Notes: a model not told the origin generated them from the sequence alone. Shown: positions 1-9,623, numbered from the stretch's first letter. The stretch is DNA of 64,000 bases from CALNYZ01 sp942490945 (GCA_942490945.1 CALNYZ010000018.1:930001-994000), one strand, 5' to 3'. Translations and numbers: made by a program.

Positions 1-3000
1 TTGTGACGGGATACCGTTACCAAGTCTGACGCCAGATATGGTTTCATCGCTAGGGCCACCAAAATTACCCAGATCGCCGCTGTCAATCACCCCGTCACCG
101 TTTACGTCCACGACGGGTGTGGGGGTGGGACTACCGTTATCCACCATCATGAACATCAGCCAGCCATCGCCGCCGTTACTACAGACGGTTTGATCCGGTA
201 TGGCGGTGGTGAAGAACACGATATCCTGGGTAATGACCGCACGATAAATGACACGTTCTTCGGCATAGGTGCTGTTGGGTAAATCCAGATCCACATACCA
301 ACCATGATCTTTAGGAAGACCCGTCGCAGTGTCTATGTAAGTGACAGCATTGGTGCTGGTGCGACGGAAATTACGCGCTGAATTATACGAGAGTATTTTT
401 TGCACCAGATTCGATCGCTTCAGCGATCCGGTATCTTCATCCCATACCACGTAAAACGAGTTATTGGCGTAAATCGGTGTAGTGGCCGTACCAAAATTGG
501 TTTCGGTAGCGTCGGTAGTTTCCAGGTATTTACCGGTACCAAATGCTACTAATAAATTAGGCGCGGTCGTCGTATTGGTGGCTTGCGAAGGATGGAAGGT
601 CAGCCGTGGCCGTGAACTGATGGATTGGTTATAGCCGTTGCGATCGGTCGCAGTAAACAGTGGCGTCGCACGCGTGTACGAAGCTGGCGTGTTAGCAATG
701 GACCAGTTACCGGCTTTGTCGCAACTGGGGCTGCTGCCACGATTACACAGATCGAACACCCACATGTTGCCATGCATATCACCGGCATAAACCCGGTCGA
801 CAGTACCATTGCCATCCAGATCCGCAGCAGTCGGTGTGGACATGCCATTACAGCGTGGTGCGGTATTGGGTGCAGGTAACGTAGTGACATTGGTCTTGTT
901 TTCTCCGGTGTTAAATTTCACAAAGTCGACACTCGCATAGACGGTGCTGTTATTTGTGACTTCTTCGCCGTTCCAGATCCGGTCGGTGTCATCCAGACTA
1001 TCCATGAAGGCGACATACAGTGCCGCATTGCAATTGGTACTGTCATAGCCGTTGCCAAATATCGCCGCCCAGCGATTATTTTTGGTAGAGGCGTCTTCAA
1101 TATTGGTCATCACCAAGGTGACTTCCGAAAACGATCGGCCCAGGTCATCCTGGTCGGAGACGGCTGAGCTCCCGCTACCGATGAACACATTACGCGGGCC
1201 AAATTCCCACATCGCCACACTTTGTGCTTTCGCTTCATTGAGCAGGGTCGGGTCGGTGATATCGAGGGCAAAAACGCCCTTGCCACCGGCGCCGAGTCCT
1301 GAAACCAGTACGGTACGCCATGCGCGTGTAGACACGTAGGCGCCGTTGGTATCGCGATAGGGGATAAACATGTCCTGTACGGCTGGGGTCTGGTCAACAT
1401 AATATTTATGTTGATAGGTCGGATCGGTTAATACATGCAGACCCTCGGTTTCTGCGTTGGGATCGGTCAGATCAGGTGAAACCAGACTGGGTACATAGGC
1501 AAAGACCTCGGTGCCATCGGCCGCCTTGAAGGCATGCAACATCGCATCATTGGCGCCAACATAGACCAATGGTTCGCGGGTCAGGTTATTATCACGAAAG
1601 GTTCGATAATCGTTCGTGCCGGTCGGGAACGGTGCGGTGTTGGGCCAGTCGCTGCTTGGCGCCGCGACAAATACCAGCGAGGAATTAATAATATCACCGA
1701 GCGGAGTATTTTTGCGTTCACGGAACGCAATCGTGTTATCTTCAAATCCACCGCCGCGTACATGATCGATTCGATCCAGAGCCGTACAGGTAGCGCTACC
1801 GCATGTTTTTGAACTGAGCTTGAATTTTTTGGTCGGCACATTCCATGCGAGATCAGCAGTCATTTCTGGCGATAATAAACTTGCGTTATAGTTGCTACGG
1901 GTAAAAGCCACACCTTTGTTGTTGGCACCGTAGGTAATCACTTCACGACCGACGTCCTTTGGCACACTGCTGGTCCAGTTTGGATTGGCGGTATCAATTA
2001 CCAGCTGGGCACCAGATGTCGAAGGATTTGGTATTACGTTTAGGGAAGTAATTTTCCCATCCCAGTTTGAGGTATCATATTGCGCGACATATACAACCGA
2101 GCCGTTGTTAATCTGGCTGGTGTTAACGGCAATCGCCGAGGCAGAGTTACCGGCGCTGGCGATGATAGCATTCAGTGCGGCTTGTAACTGGGTACTCAAA
2201 TCCTTGGCGTTGGTGGCATTAAACATGTCACCATAGCCGTTTACCGCAGCGTGATATAAATCATCGACCTGGGTATTGTCTTTCGCCTGGTTTACGTCCG
2301 GCCAAATTGGATCGCAGGCATAGGCATCCTGAACCGAGATAACGTTACCGCTAAACGTTGGAGAGTTACAGGCGGAGGCAGCGCCGGCTGGTGGATTATA
2401 AATCGTGCCGTTGATATTGAGCGTCAGGCCGAAGGTTTGTAAATGCAAGTTCTTGTTACAATCCATACCCTGAGGCGGTGTTGCCAGATTACATTGCGGG
2501 TTTACTGGTACCATTCCTGTCGGGAAGCTGGAGTTCAAGTTGGTGTTGTAATATTTGTAGGCGCGATCAGCCAGGGTGTTTGGATAAATGTCAGCATAAG
2601 GTGCGCCCGCGCCACTGTCGAGATCTGCTTCATTAACTCGCGATGAATCTTCATTTGAGTAACCATCGGTAAACATCAAGGCGAAATTTTTCTGGCATGC
2701 GTACTGAATCGGTGCGCCAGTGCCGGAGCGCGACAATTGCTGACCGATGTAGGTCAGGGAGTCCCGGTTGGGCGTACCATGTCGTCCAAAATTACCAATT
2801 GTGTTATAAAAACTGTTGAAAAACGTATCACGATCGGGCTGGGCAGTAAAATCCAGCATGGTCATGTTTCCAGGCGATGCATTATTATGCGTGGAATTGA
2901 TCGGTACCAAAGCCGTAAAAAAATTACCCGGATTACTTGGGTTACTAAAGGCAGAGAATGACTCACCCGCGGCAGCACGTAATGCCAGGTGGCGTTTGCG

Positions 3001-4329
3001 ATAATACTGAAACCAGTTGGCAAAATTTTGTATTTCTTCGGTGTAGGTACAGGTTGCACCGCAATCTGTGCGGCCTGCTGGTGCGGTAAAGCTCAGCCCG
3101 CTTCGAATAATGACACGTTGCAAGCAACTGCCATCCGGGGCAAGTGCATCCACTTTATAAGTCACGCCAAAAACCGGATCGGTGCCAGTACTGCTGTCTG
3201 TCAGATTGCTCGGAGCCGCTTCAAACTGATCGTAATGCGCAGGTAAGGGATTGTCGCAAGTGCCGGATGTTGTGCCAGTGGAATACGCGGCCGTAGCGGC
3301 AGTAATCTTGCGATAATATTCGGATGGGTAATAGTCAAGGTACAAATCAGCAAACCCACCTTGTGCCAATGACGGTGTGGTATTGGCGCTGGTTTTGTAA
3401 GGATTTGCTGGATCCTGCGCTGGTGGAAAAGGCGGAAATGGAAAAGGTCTATTTGTAGGTGTAAACCTGGCAGATATCCCGGCGTAGGCGCCGCCACCAT
3501 CAAAATTACTGTTCATGGTGTCATCGGCGGTGGCGGTTACCCAACCAAGACCATCATTAAATATCGTACCTGCTGGCACCACCATATTTTCATGTACGCG
3601 GAAGGACCAGTTGATACCGGCGGTTGTGCGAATATTTTGTGTCAGGTTGACGGTTCTTGTTCCCGTAATGGCCGGGTCGGATTTCACCGCAGTCGGGTTG
3701 GCATTGCCAAAGTTACGTGTACCGGCTAAATCAGTCGACAAATCTCGCCAGTGGCGGTATTCCACCTTGGGATCATAGTACATGCCATTAAAGTCACTAC
3801 TACGGGCAAAGCCGTACTGGATGAAGGGAGGTATGGCCGTACCGCCAGAACGTCGGCTAAAGAATGATATTGATGGATAGAACAATCGCGCATCCTCGTT
3901 GCCACTCGCGTTATCAAGCGGAAACATATACAAGTAATTGGCAAAGTCACCTGTGGATATATTCGTACCCTGATCATAGTTCAGTACGCCATTTTTCCCT
4001 TGGCCGGAAGTGTAATTATAATAATCACTGCCGTCGAAACTACCGGTGTTACTGCGCGCTGTGTTATTGGTATAGCTACCATTGGAAAGCATGTTATAAA
4101 CTAGGCCGCCGCCCTTCGTGTCAAATGACATTTCCAAATCCATGGATGCTGAATCGTCTATGCTGACAATAATATTCGGTTTGGCATTGGTGCCAATAAA
4201 CAGCGGTGATTGTGCAATGTTATTATTGGTGCCCGGCCCGGCCTGTACCGATATCGGCGCGGATGACAGCACTACCATGGCAGTAATTGCTGCCAGATAT
4301 GTGCCGTGTGATGTGTAATGTCGTTTCAT
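1..4329 (-). CDS. pilY1: PilY1, type IV pilus tip-associated protein (partial, C-terminus off left edge)
   Basis: Large secreted or pilus-tip protein of type IV pilus biogenesis; the family primes pilus assembly with the minor pilins and controls extension, retraction and adhesion through calcium. The frame opens with a signal peptide (MKRHY then a hydrophobic stretch ending near SVQAGP). A von Willebrand A-like segment with a MIDAS-type DDSAS lies near residue 56. The C-terminal beta-propeller carries the family calcium loop DLDGNGTVD starting at Asp1170, followed by YAGDMHGN and WVFDL. A second EF-hand-like loop, DVNGDGVIDSGD, lies near residue 1404 after a Pro-Thr linker. The frame is open for 1443 codons to base 1. 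It is the last visible gene of the fimT-pilV-pilW-pilX-pilY1 operon; pilE would be expected beyond the edge. Confidence 0.93.
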   Translation of the reverse strand, partial: MKRHYTSHGTYLAAITAMVVLSSAPISVQAGPGTNNNIAQSPLFIGTNAKPNIIVSIDDSASMDLEMSFDTKGGGLVYNMLSNGSYTNNTARSNTGSFDGSDYYNYTSGQGKNGVLNYDQGTNISTGDFANYLYMFPLDNASGNEDARLFYPSISFFSRRSGGTAIPPFIQYGFARSSDFNGMYYDPKVEYRHWRDLSTDLAGTRNFGNANPTAVKSDPAITGTRTVNLTQNIRTTAGINWSFRVHENMVVPAGTIFNDGLGWVTATADDTMNSNFDGGGAYAGISARFTPTNRPFPFPPFPPAQDPANPYKTSANTTPSLAQGGFADLYLDYYPSEYYRKITAATAAYSTGTTSGTCDNPLPAHYDQFEAAPSNLTDSSTGTDPVFGVTYKVDALAPDGSCLQRVIIRSGLSFTAPAGRTDCGATCTYTEEIQNFANWFQYYRKRHLALRAAAGESFSAFSNPSNPGNFFTALVPINSTHNNASPGNMTMLDFTAQPDRDTFFNSFYNTIGNFGRHGTPNRDSLTYIGQQLSRSGTGAPIQYACQKNFALMFTDGYSNEDSSRVNEADLDSGAGAPYADIYPNTLADRAYKYYNTNLNSSFPTGMVPVNPQCNLATPPQGMDCNKNLHLQTFGLTLNINGTIYNPPAGAASACNSPTFSGNVISVQDAYACDPIWPDVNQAKDNTQVDDLYHAAVNGYGDMFNATNAKDLSTQLQAALNAIIASAGNSASAIAVNTSQINNGSVVYVAQYDTSNWDGKITSLNVIPNPSTSGAQLVIDTANPNWTSSVPKDVGREVITYGANNKGVAFTRSNYNASLLSPEMTADLAWNVPTKKFKLSSKTCGSATCTALDRIDHVRGGGFEDNTIAFRERKNTPLGDIINSSLVFVAAPSSDWPNTAPFPTGTNDYRTFRDNNLTREPLVYVGANDAMLHAFKAADGTEVFAYVPSLVSPDLTDPNAETEGLHVLTDPTYQHKYYVDQTPAVQDMFIPYRDTNGAYVSTRAWRTVLVSGLGAGGKGVFALDITDPTLLNEAKAQSVAMWEFGPRNVFIGSGSSAVSDQDDLGRSFSEVTLVMTNIEDASTKNNRWAAIFGNGYDSTNCNAALYVAFMDSLDDTDRIWNGEEVTNNSTVYASVDFVKFNTGENKTNVTTLPAPNTAPRCNGMSTPTAADLDGNGTVDRVYAGDMHGNMWVFDLCNRGSSPSCDKAGNWSIANTPASYTRATPLFTATDRNGYNQSISSRPRLTFHPSQATNTTTAPNLLVAFGTGKYLETTDATETNFGTATTPIYANNSFYVVWDEDTGSLKRSNLVQKILSYNSARNFRRTSTNAVTYIDTATGLPKDHGWYVDLDLPNSTYAEERVIYRAVITQDIVFFTTAIPDQTVCSNGGDGWLMFMMVDNGSPTPTPVVDVNGDGVIDSGDLGNFGGPSDETISGVRLGNGIPSQ

Positions 4330-4386
4330 TTTTTCTTTGCTCCCCATGGCTTACGCCAAATGGCCTGGTATATTTAGTTAATTCAG

Positions 4387-4941
4387 TTAATTCATGAGTT
4401 GGCCCCAATGCGATTGTAAAATCACAACCGAATTGTTGGTAATGCCGGTGGCACGGGCGGTAATGCGAAAGGATTCGATAATGGGTTTTGTCGGAGGTGG
4501 GCCGCCAACTTCCACATCAGAATTATCGGGTATATTGATACGTTCACGGTGCTCTATCACATACAGCGGATCAGGTCGACTTGACGTTGTTGACAAGGGT
4601 GCTGTTTTGTATTTTGTTGACGTTGTCCACCATTTACTTTTATCAAAAGCATCGCTGGCAGTGGGGCCTGCGCCCAAAGCATATGTGCCGCCGGTACCTG
4701 TTGTGGTAAACGACGAAACTGATGTTGTCACATTTGTGGCAATATCTTTTTCTGCTGCACGCAGGGCCAGCTCGGCTGCTTGCAAGGCAACCTGGCGATC
4801 GTTGGCATTACCCGACATGCGTTCTTCCATGGTCGACGTATTCATGGTGCTGACGCCGAGCAGGGTCATGACAAAAAGTAACAACAATGCCAAAACCAGC
4901 ACTGTACCGTGTTGTTTCGATACCGACTTTAAATTATTCAT
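4387..4941 (-). CDS. pilX: PilX, minor pilin of the type IV pilus
   Basis: Inner-membrane minor pilin, 184 residues, processed by prepilin peptidase and part of the initiation complex at the pilus tip. The leader ends in KQHG and the first mature residues are TVLVLALLLL, so Glu5 is missing; this is usual for PilX and its type II secretion counterpart GspK. A PilX N-terminal signature follows the hydrophobic helix (STMEERMSGN, then QVALQAAELALRAAE). The gene lies between pilW and pilY1 on the same strand, with about 57 bp to pilY1 and a 175-bp gap to pilW. Alternative assignments are unlikely given the gene order. Confidence 0.92.
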   Translation of the reverse strand: MNNLKSVSKQHGTVLVLALLLLFVMTLLGVSTMNTSTMEERMSGNANDRQVALQAAELALRAAEKDIATNVTTSVSSFTTTGTGGTYALGAGPTASDAFDKSKWWTTSTKYKTAPLSTTSSRPDPLYVIEHRERINIPDNSDVEVGGPPPTKPIIESFRITARATGITNNSVVILQSHWGQLMN

Positions 4942-5116
4942 AACACACCCAAAAGTAAAACTAAAATATCTTGTTTGTAAAAATAAAAATTTAGACAGCT
5001 ATATTGTTATTGTTGGAACTAAATTTTTACGCCTGGTAACTTTTTATTAAACGACTTCAGCGTAAATCCTGCCTGTTATTTCGCTACGTTTATGTCCTCA
5101 AATTAAATAATGATTA

Positions 5117-6466
5117 CTACAGGTTGGTTGCGCGGTTACGCAACTCAACGGTTAAATTAAATGTTTTACGCATGCGGTTGTCATCCGGTGGATCGATTTT
5201 AATTTCCGAACCGGATACGGCTGATACGAGACTAAGATCTGCTGTCGCCGGGCGGTTTACGCCGGACAGCTCATTAATCGTCCGTAACACCAGCGCAATC
5301 TTTACGCTGACGACGCGTTCAAAGACGGTTTCTGATTTACTGTCGATATCTCCAACATTATCTGCAGTGACGTATTGATTGGCGACGCCGTCTCCGGTTG
5401 AGGGAGAGGTATCGGTGTCCACGCCGTATAACACCTGCATGGTTTCCACACCTTCAACGAGTGGTTGGGGTGTAGCGTCATTGGTTTGTACGTACAGTGT
5501 TGGAATGGCGCGTGCAGTCCCGGCTGTAGCCGGTTCAATGCCGACAAAAAATATTTTCGTGGTCACCTTCATCAGTTCAGAGCCAGGCGCATACGACTTG
5601 TTAAACTCAGCGTTACCGCCAGCAGCACCCCATGAAGCAGACAGGTTGCCGGGTACGCTGGAAGGATTATGATTTATTTTAGTGCAGCCGACTGTTTTAC
5701 AATTTCCCGGGCCGTTGCCGCTACCCATGGAGCTGACTTGTGAGGCCTGAAAGAGTATTGACTTGGTACAATCGGACAGCATCAGAATATCGTTTTCGCA
5801 TATGCCACTCACCATGTCGGTGGCAGGGCTGTTATTGGTGCAGGCGTTTGCGACGGTACCCGTGTCGCGCACATGAATATTATCGGAATCGTTGTTATGA
5901 ACCAGGTCCACGCCAGAACCGCCAACATTACGTACCACCAGAATATCCGAGCCGGGAATGATGCGAGCAGCAACACCAGCGGGGAGCGAATAATCGACAT
6001 TGTACTTGGAGCTGCGGTCTGATTCGATACCAGCGTTGGTACCACTTGGTCCGGTCCAGTTGCTAACGGTTGCATCGATGCTGGGTGTGGCTGAGAGACT
6101 GACCGAGGTGGAATTGCCCGGTTCGGTATCTTTATATTCAAAACCAACGATGCCGGTGCGCATATCCCAGACAAAGCTGTTACTGCTTTTTGCGCCTTTT
6201 CCGGCGAGGTCCAGATCATTATCGACTTCGCCTACATAACCTGAGCCACAACCAAAGTTGCCGGCATCACGAATTGCCTGCTGCAGTGTTTCCATGGCGA
6301 AGCGACCGTTTTCCTGTAGTTTGGCAAACTCATCCGAGATCTGGTAACCGCGTTTGGTGGAAAAAAAGATGCTGCCAATACCCAGCATCATGATAGAACT
6401 GATGGCCAGTGCGACCATGAGTTCGATCATGGTGACGCCAGAAGATTTTTTAGCTCTTATCATCAT
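5117..6466 (-). CDS. pilW: PilW, minor pilin of the type IV pilus
   Basis: Minor pilin of 449 residues. The leader MMIRAKKSSG is followed by VTMIELMVALAI, giving a G/V prepilin cleavage site and the conserved Glu5 needed for assembly. The region after the helix (KLQENGRFAMETLQQAIRDA) is the typical PilW/GspJ signature. The large C-terminal domain is Ser, Asn and Asp rich, as usual for surface-exposed pseudopilins. The protein is longer than Pseudomonas PilW (about 270 residues) but within the range of the family. It sits 15 bp after pilV in the minor-pilin operon. Confidence 0.92.
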   Translation of the reverse strand: MMIRAKKSSGVTMIELMVALAISSIMMLGIGSIFFSTKRGYQISDEFAKLQENGRFAMETLQQAIRDAGNFGCGSGYVGEVDNDLDLAGKGAKSSNSFVWDMRTGIVGFEYKDTEPGNSTSVSLSATPSIDATVSNWTGPSGTNAGIESDRSSKYNVDYSLPAGVAARIIPGSDILVVRNVGGSGVDLVHNNDSDNIHVRDTGTVANACTNNSPATDMVSGICENDILMLSDCTKSILFQASQVSSMGSGNGPGNCKTVGCTKINHNPSSVPGNLSASWGAAGGNAEFNKSYAPGSELMKVTTKIFFVGIEPATAGTARAIPTLYVQTNDATPQPLVEGVETMQVLYGVDTDTSPSTGDGVANQYVTADNVGDIDSKSETVFERVVSVKIALVLRTINELSGVNRPATADLSLVSAVSGSEIKIDPPDDNRMRKTFNLTVELRNRATNL

Positions 6467-6481
6467 ATATTCTTGCCTGCC

Positions 6482-6988
6482 TTATAATTCCACATCCAGA
6501 ACATAGCATTTCAGGTCCACGGTAAAGTCTCCGCTGCAACCGGTCCCGGTGACGCCTGTGCCGGCTTCATCATAAAAAACTGTCACGGTGAACAGGCTGG
6601 TGGCGCCGCTACCGCTTACTGAACCACGTCCACTCGGGAGTTCATTGCTGAGTATTTGATCCCACTCGAAAAAATCAGACTGGGCAAGTTGCGCAGTTGT
6701 ACAGGTTGATTTGACACAATCCTGACTGGAAGCGGCACCTACTGCCAGGCTGTCATAATTTCCGGCACGCACACCGACCATGTTAGCGCGCATGCTATCG
6801 GCCATGTTGTAGGCCTGTTGCATGGCGATGGTACGTAAATAACCGGTCTGGTTATTGCGCACACCAATCGACTGCATACCAGCAAGACCGAGCAGGCCGA
6901 TCGAAAAAATCACCAGTGCAATCATGGCTTCTAGCAAGGTGAATCCGTGTTGAGTTTTGTTTTTCATGGCGAATATTTTTATGGACAT
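6482..6988 (-). CDS. pilV: PilV, minor pilin of the type IV pilus
   Basis: Minor pilin of 168 residues. The leader ends NKTQHG and the mature protein begins FTLLEAMIALVIFS, with Phe1 and Glu5 as in class IVa pilins; GLLGLAGMQ is the PilV/GspI signature. The ATG at 6988 has an AGGTAA ribosome site and overlaps the end of fimT by 10 bp, which suggests translational coupling. A second ATG at 6967 would shorten the leader to 8 residues, equally compatible with prepilin processing. Confidence 0.92.
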   Translation of the reverse strand: MSIKIFAMKNKTQHGFTLLEAMIALVIFSIGLLGLAGMQSIGVRNNQTGYLRTIAMQQAYNMADSMRANMVGVRAGNYDSLAVGAASSQDCVKSTCTTAQLAQSDFFEWDQILSNELPSGRGSVSGSGATSLFTVTVFYDEAGTGVTGTGCSGDFTVDLKCYVLDVEL

Positions 6989-7569
6989 ATTGCGTTACCT
7001 GCTGCATCAAGCGCTGCGCCCGTGGAAGTGCTTTTCACGTTTGCAGGAATTTGTACTCTTCCTACCGCATTTAACACAAGTTGTTTGCCATTTTTTTTGG
7101 TATTGGTGTCGGTATTGTCACATAAACTGATTGTTGCGGTATTGTCTACCGAACCCGTTGAACTGAAGGTGATGGTACCGGCTGTTGCAGTTGTTGGGGT
7201 ATTGGTTTCATTTAGGGCGACACCGCTAATAACTGTTGTACCTGTGGCGCCGTATGTTCTCAGAACAGTACCACTATTCACTACCGATATTTGCCAACCT
7301 TGCGTCCAGTCAGCAGGTGTTGTGGTGTTGTTACTTGCAATTTGTACCGGCTCACCTCGGGTGATAGCTTCACCACGCGCATAGGCGATATCGCGGCTGA
7401 GAATATTTATGTATTCGGTCATTTTGTTTGCCTGGGTCATTTGCCCCATTTGTGGCAATACGACGATCGCAGCGATGCCAATGACGGCCAGGGTGATCAT
7501 CAATTCAACGAGGGTAAAGCCACGTGTCACTGCACGGTTTATGGGTACCTGTAAAAATTGCCTGTTCAT
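6979..7569 (-). CDS. fimT: FimT/FimU-type pseudopilin (GspH family)
   Basis: First gene of the minor-pilin operon. Prepilin cleavage is predicted after TRG, giving mature FTLVELMITLAVIG with Phe1 and Glu5. The GspH/FimT fold is supported by the following helix (YINILSRDIAYARGEAITRG) and a beta-rich C-terminus. I chose the ATG at 7569 (MNRQFLQ), giving a 17-residue leader and 196 codons. The open frame extends to 7665, with another ATG at 7584, but the extra residues would make an unusually long leader. Pseudomonas has both fimT and fimU here; this locus has only one such gene, so it may serve both roles. Confidence 0.85.
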   Translation of the reverse strand: MNRQFLQVPINRAVTRGFTLVELMITLAVIGIAAIVVLPQMGQMTQANKMTEYINILSRDIAYARGEAITRGEPVQIASNNTTTPADWTQGWQISVVNSGTVLRTYGATGTTVISGVALNETNTPTTATAGTITFSSTGSVDNTATISLCDNTDTNTKKNGKQLVLNAVGRVQIPANVKSTSTGAALDAAGNAICP

Positions 7570-7981
7570 TACGTAGATTCTCATAGGGTAATTTATAGCG
7601 GTTATAGTTGTTATGTGCACACCTAATTCGATTAAGCTGCCGGTTTTCCTGATGAATGGTGTCATGATAAAACAAAAGCGTAATAGGGTCGACTGCCGTA
7701 GGCTCAGATTAGCTTTAAATACTTGTTTTATAAAGTGTAATTAGAAAGATTCTAAACGTAGCGTGGCTTGGTTCACACTTTAAACTGTCTCACCGGGATG
7801 CGTGTATTTCAGGTATTACGTCGTGTCTCGATTCGATGGCGAATCGGGTGCGTCAGCACTTACATGTGTCGCAATGTGCGATTCGCGATTCAACCATCAC
7901 GGCGAAAACATCGTATGGATAACGGTATTTATGTCGCCAAATTGATATTATAGCGACCTCATTTTATTGGTTATGGTGATT
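7570..7981. promoter_or_regulatory. Divergent promoter region with CGATTCG half-sites
   Basis: About 410 bp separate the divergent fimT and thiO genes. A perfect inverted repeat CGATTCG-ATGG-CGAATCG lies at 7829-7846. CGATTCG occurs again at 7879-7885, immediately followed by CGATTC at 7886-7891. Four similar half-sites within 63 bp suggest a transcription-factor operator. The factor is not identified and no promoter boxes are convincing. A 61-codon open frame at 7768-7953 resembles nothing and is not called. Confidence 0.4.
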
Positions 7982-9079
7982 ATGGATTGTTTGGTAGTAG
8001 GGGCGGGCGCCATCGGCATGATGACAGCCTGGGAGCTGAGTCAGGCCGGAATGTCTGTCGCCATTATTGATAAAAGCCAGATTGGACAGGAATCTTCCTG
8101 GGCTGGTGGAGGTATTTTGTCACCGCTTTATCCCTGGCGTTACCCCCCAGCCGTGCAACAACTCGCCATCTGGAGCCAGAAAATGTACCCGGATCTCGCC
8201 GCGAGTTGGTACGAGGCCTCAGGGATTGACCCTCAGTGGCAGCAAAATGGCATGTTGATACTGGATACCGATGAGCTCTCGGATGCCAGTGCCTGGGCCA
8301 GACTTTATGGATACCAACTTGAACACATCGATGCCGCAAGCGTTGCCGAACTGGCGCCCGGCGTAAATCATCAGTTTGATGCGATGTGGATGCCCAAAAT
8401 AGGCCAAATTCGCAACCCACGACTCGTCAAGGCGCTACGTGGCAGCTTACAAAGCCGCGGTGTGCTATTTCATGAAAATACCCAGGTAACAGATTTTATT
8501 ATTGAAAAGGACAAAGTGAAGGGAGTGATGACAGATAGCGGGCCACTTTACGCGGATAAAATTGTCATCGCGGGTGGGGCATGGACGGCTGGCTTGTTAA
8601 ACCTGCTGGGTGAGACATTACCGATTGAGCCGGTGAAAGGGCAAATGTTGTTATTTGCCGCGCAGCCGGGATTATTAACCCGAATTGTTCTGAGCCACGA
8701 TCGCTACCTGATTCCGCGACGCGATGGTCGAATTCTCGTCGGCAGCACGTTGGAAAAGAGCGGCTTTGACAAGTCCACCAGCGAAGCGGCTCAGGCTGAC
8801 CTGTTTTATGCGGCGGTCGAAATATTACCGAATCTGGGAACAGTCCCTATCGAAAAACATTGGGCGGGATTACGACCGGGATCACCACAAGGTATACCCT
8901 TTATATATAAGTCTACGACTTACACTAATATATATGTGAACGCTGGGCACTTCCGCAATGGCCTGGTACTTGGCCCCGCGTCTGCACATTTAATGTCCAA
9001 TATTATTTTAGATCGTCCACCAATTGCCGATATAGAGTCATACCAGCCTGTTGCGGCTGGTGAAATGTTGGCCATCTAG
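7982..9079 (+). CDS. thiO: Glycine oxidase ThiO / FAD-dependent D-amino-acid oxidase family
   Basis: Cytoplasmic flavoenzyme predicted to oxidise glycine to iminoglycine (dehydroglycine) for the thiazole part of thiamine. The N-terminus has the ADP-binding motif CLVVGAGAIGMMTAWEL; further DAO-family features are SSWAGGGILSPLYPW, GGAWTAGLL, PVKGQML, YLIPRRDG and a C-terminal GHFRNGLVLGP. Length (365 residues from the chosen start) matches ThiO. I chose ATG 7982 because it puts the Rossmann strand at the N-terminus; TTG 7967 and ATG 7973 are in-frame alternatives. thiO is the usual neighbour of the fimT operon in Pseudomonas-like genomes. Confidence 0.88.
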   Translation: MDCLVVGAGAIGMMTAWELSQAGMSVAIIDKSQIGQESSWAGGGILSPLYPWRYPPAVQQLAIWSQKMYPDLAASWYEASGIDPQWQQNGMLILDTDELSDASAWARLYGYQLEHIDAASVAELAPGVNHQFDAMWMPKIGQIRNPRLVKALRGSLQSRGVLFHENTQVTDFIIEKDKVKGVMTDSGPLYADKIVIAGGAWTAGLLNLLGETLPIEPVKGQMLLFAAQPGLLTRIVLSHDRYLIPRRDGRILVGSTLEKSGFDKSTSEAAQADLFYAAVEILPNLGTVPIEKHWAGLRPGSPQGIPFIYKSTTYTNIYVNAGHFRNGLVLGPASAHLMSNIILDRPPIADIESYQPVAAGEMLAI

Positions 9080-9126
9080 GCTAGACTTTGTCTAAAAAGC
9101 TGTTCTATACTTATGAAGGTGGATGT

Positions 9127-9567
9127 ATGGAAAATCGAGAACCTGCGAAGAATATGGTAATAGACCTGTTAAAAGCACACGGTATAACGCCAACTCAACA
9201 ACGCGTTGAGATCGCACAAATATTATTTGTTAAGCCACAACATATGTCGGCCGATCAGGTGTTGGCTATTGTCAATGAAACCAACAACGTTGTGTCAAAA
9301 GCCACCGTGTATAACACGCTGGGATTGTTTGCTCGCAAAGGCATGGTGAAAGAAGTCATCGTTGACCCGACCAAAATTTTCTACGATTCGAATACCTCGG
9401 ATCACCATCACTTTTACAATGTCGACACTGGCGCGTTGGTGGATATTCCGCATGACCATGTCAGTCTGGCAGCATTACCTGATGTACCGTCAGGTACACA
9501 AGCTGAAAGTGTTGATGTGATTATTCGTGTCAGAGATACGGCAAAATCCAACGTCAACTTTGCCTGA
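9127..9567 (+). CDS. Fur superfamily regulator, Irr/PerR-like, without cysteines
   Basis: DNA-binding metalloregulator of 146 residues. The winged helix is clear (GITPTQQRVEIAQILF, then VSKATVYNTLGLFARKGMV). The regulatory metal site region reads SDHHHFYNVDTGALVDIP, close to the HHH motif of Irr-type proteins. No CxxC pair follows; the chosen protein has no cysteine, so the structural zinc site of typical Fur/PerR is absent. The ATG at 9127 has a good AAGGTGG ribosome site; the in-frame TTG at 9088 would add 13 residues without one. It follows thiO by 47 bp and ends before a strong terminator. Target genes cannot be told from the window. Confidence 0.85.
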   Translation: MENREPAKNMVIDLLKAHGITPTQQRVEIAQILFVKPQHMSADQVLAIVNETNNVVSKATVYNTLGLFARKGMVKEVIVDPTKIFYDSNTSDHHHFYNVDTGALVDIPHDHVSLAALPDVPSGTQAESVDVIIRVRDTAKSNVNFA

Positions 9568-9584
9568 TTAAGCGCGTTTTCCTC

Positions 9585-9623
9585 AAACCAAAGCCAGTTT
9601 ACTCAACTGGCTTTGGTTTATTA
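9585..9623 (+). terminator. Rho-independent terminator after the Irr/Fur-like gene
   Basis: A perfect 15-bp stem (AAACCAAAGCCAGTT at 9585-9599, reverse complement at 9605-9619) encloses a 5-nt loop. The arm ends in TTT with only a short T-rich tail. It begins 17 bp after the stop codon. Confidence 0.8.

Noticed and set aside
4394..5050. 218-codon plus-strand open frame
   Set aside because: It is antisense to pilX, whose prepilin motif and operon position are clear; no known family is seen on the plus strand.
7768..7953. 61-codon frame between fimT and thiO
   Set aside because: No ribosome site, unusual composition and overlap with the repeated CGATTCG sites; more likely promoter DNA.
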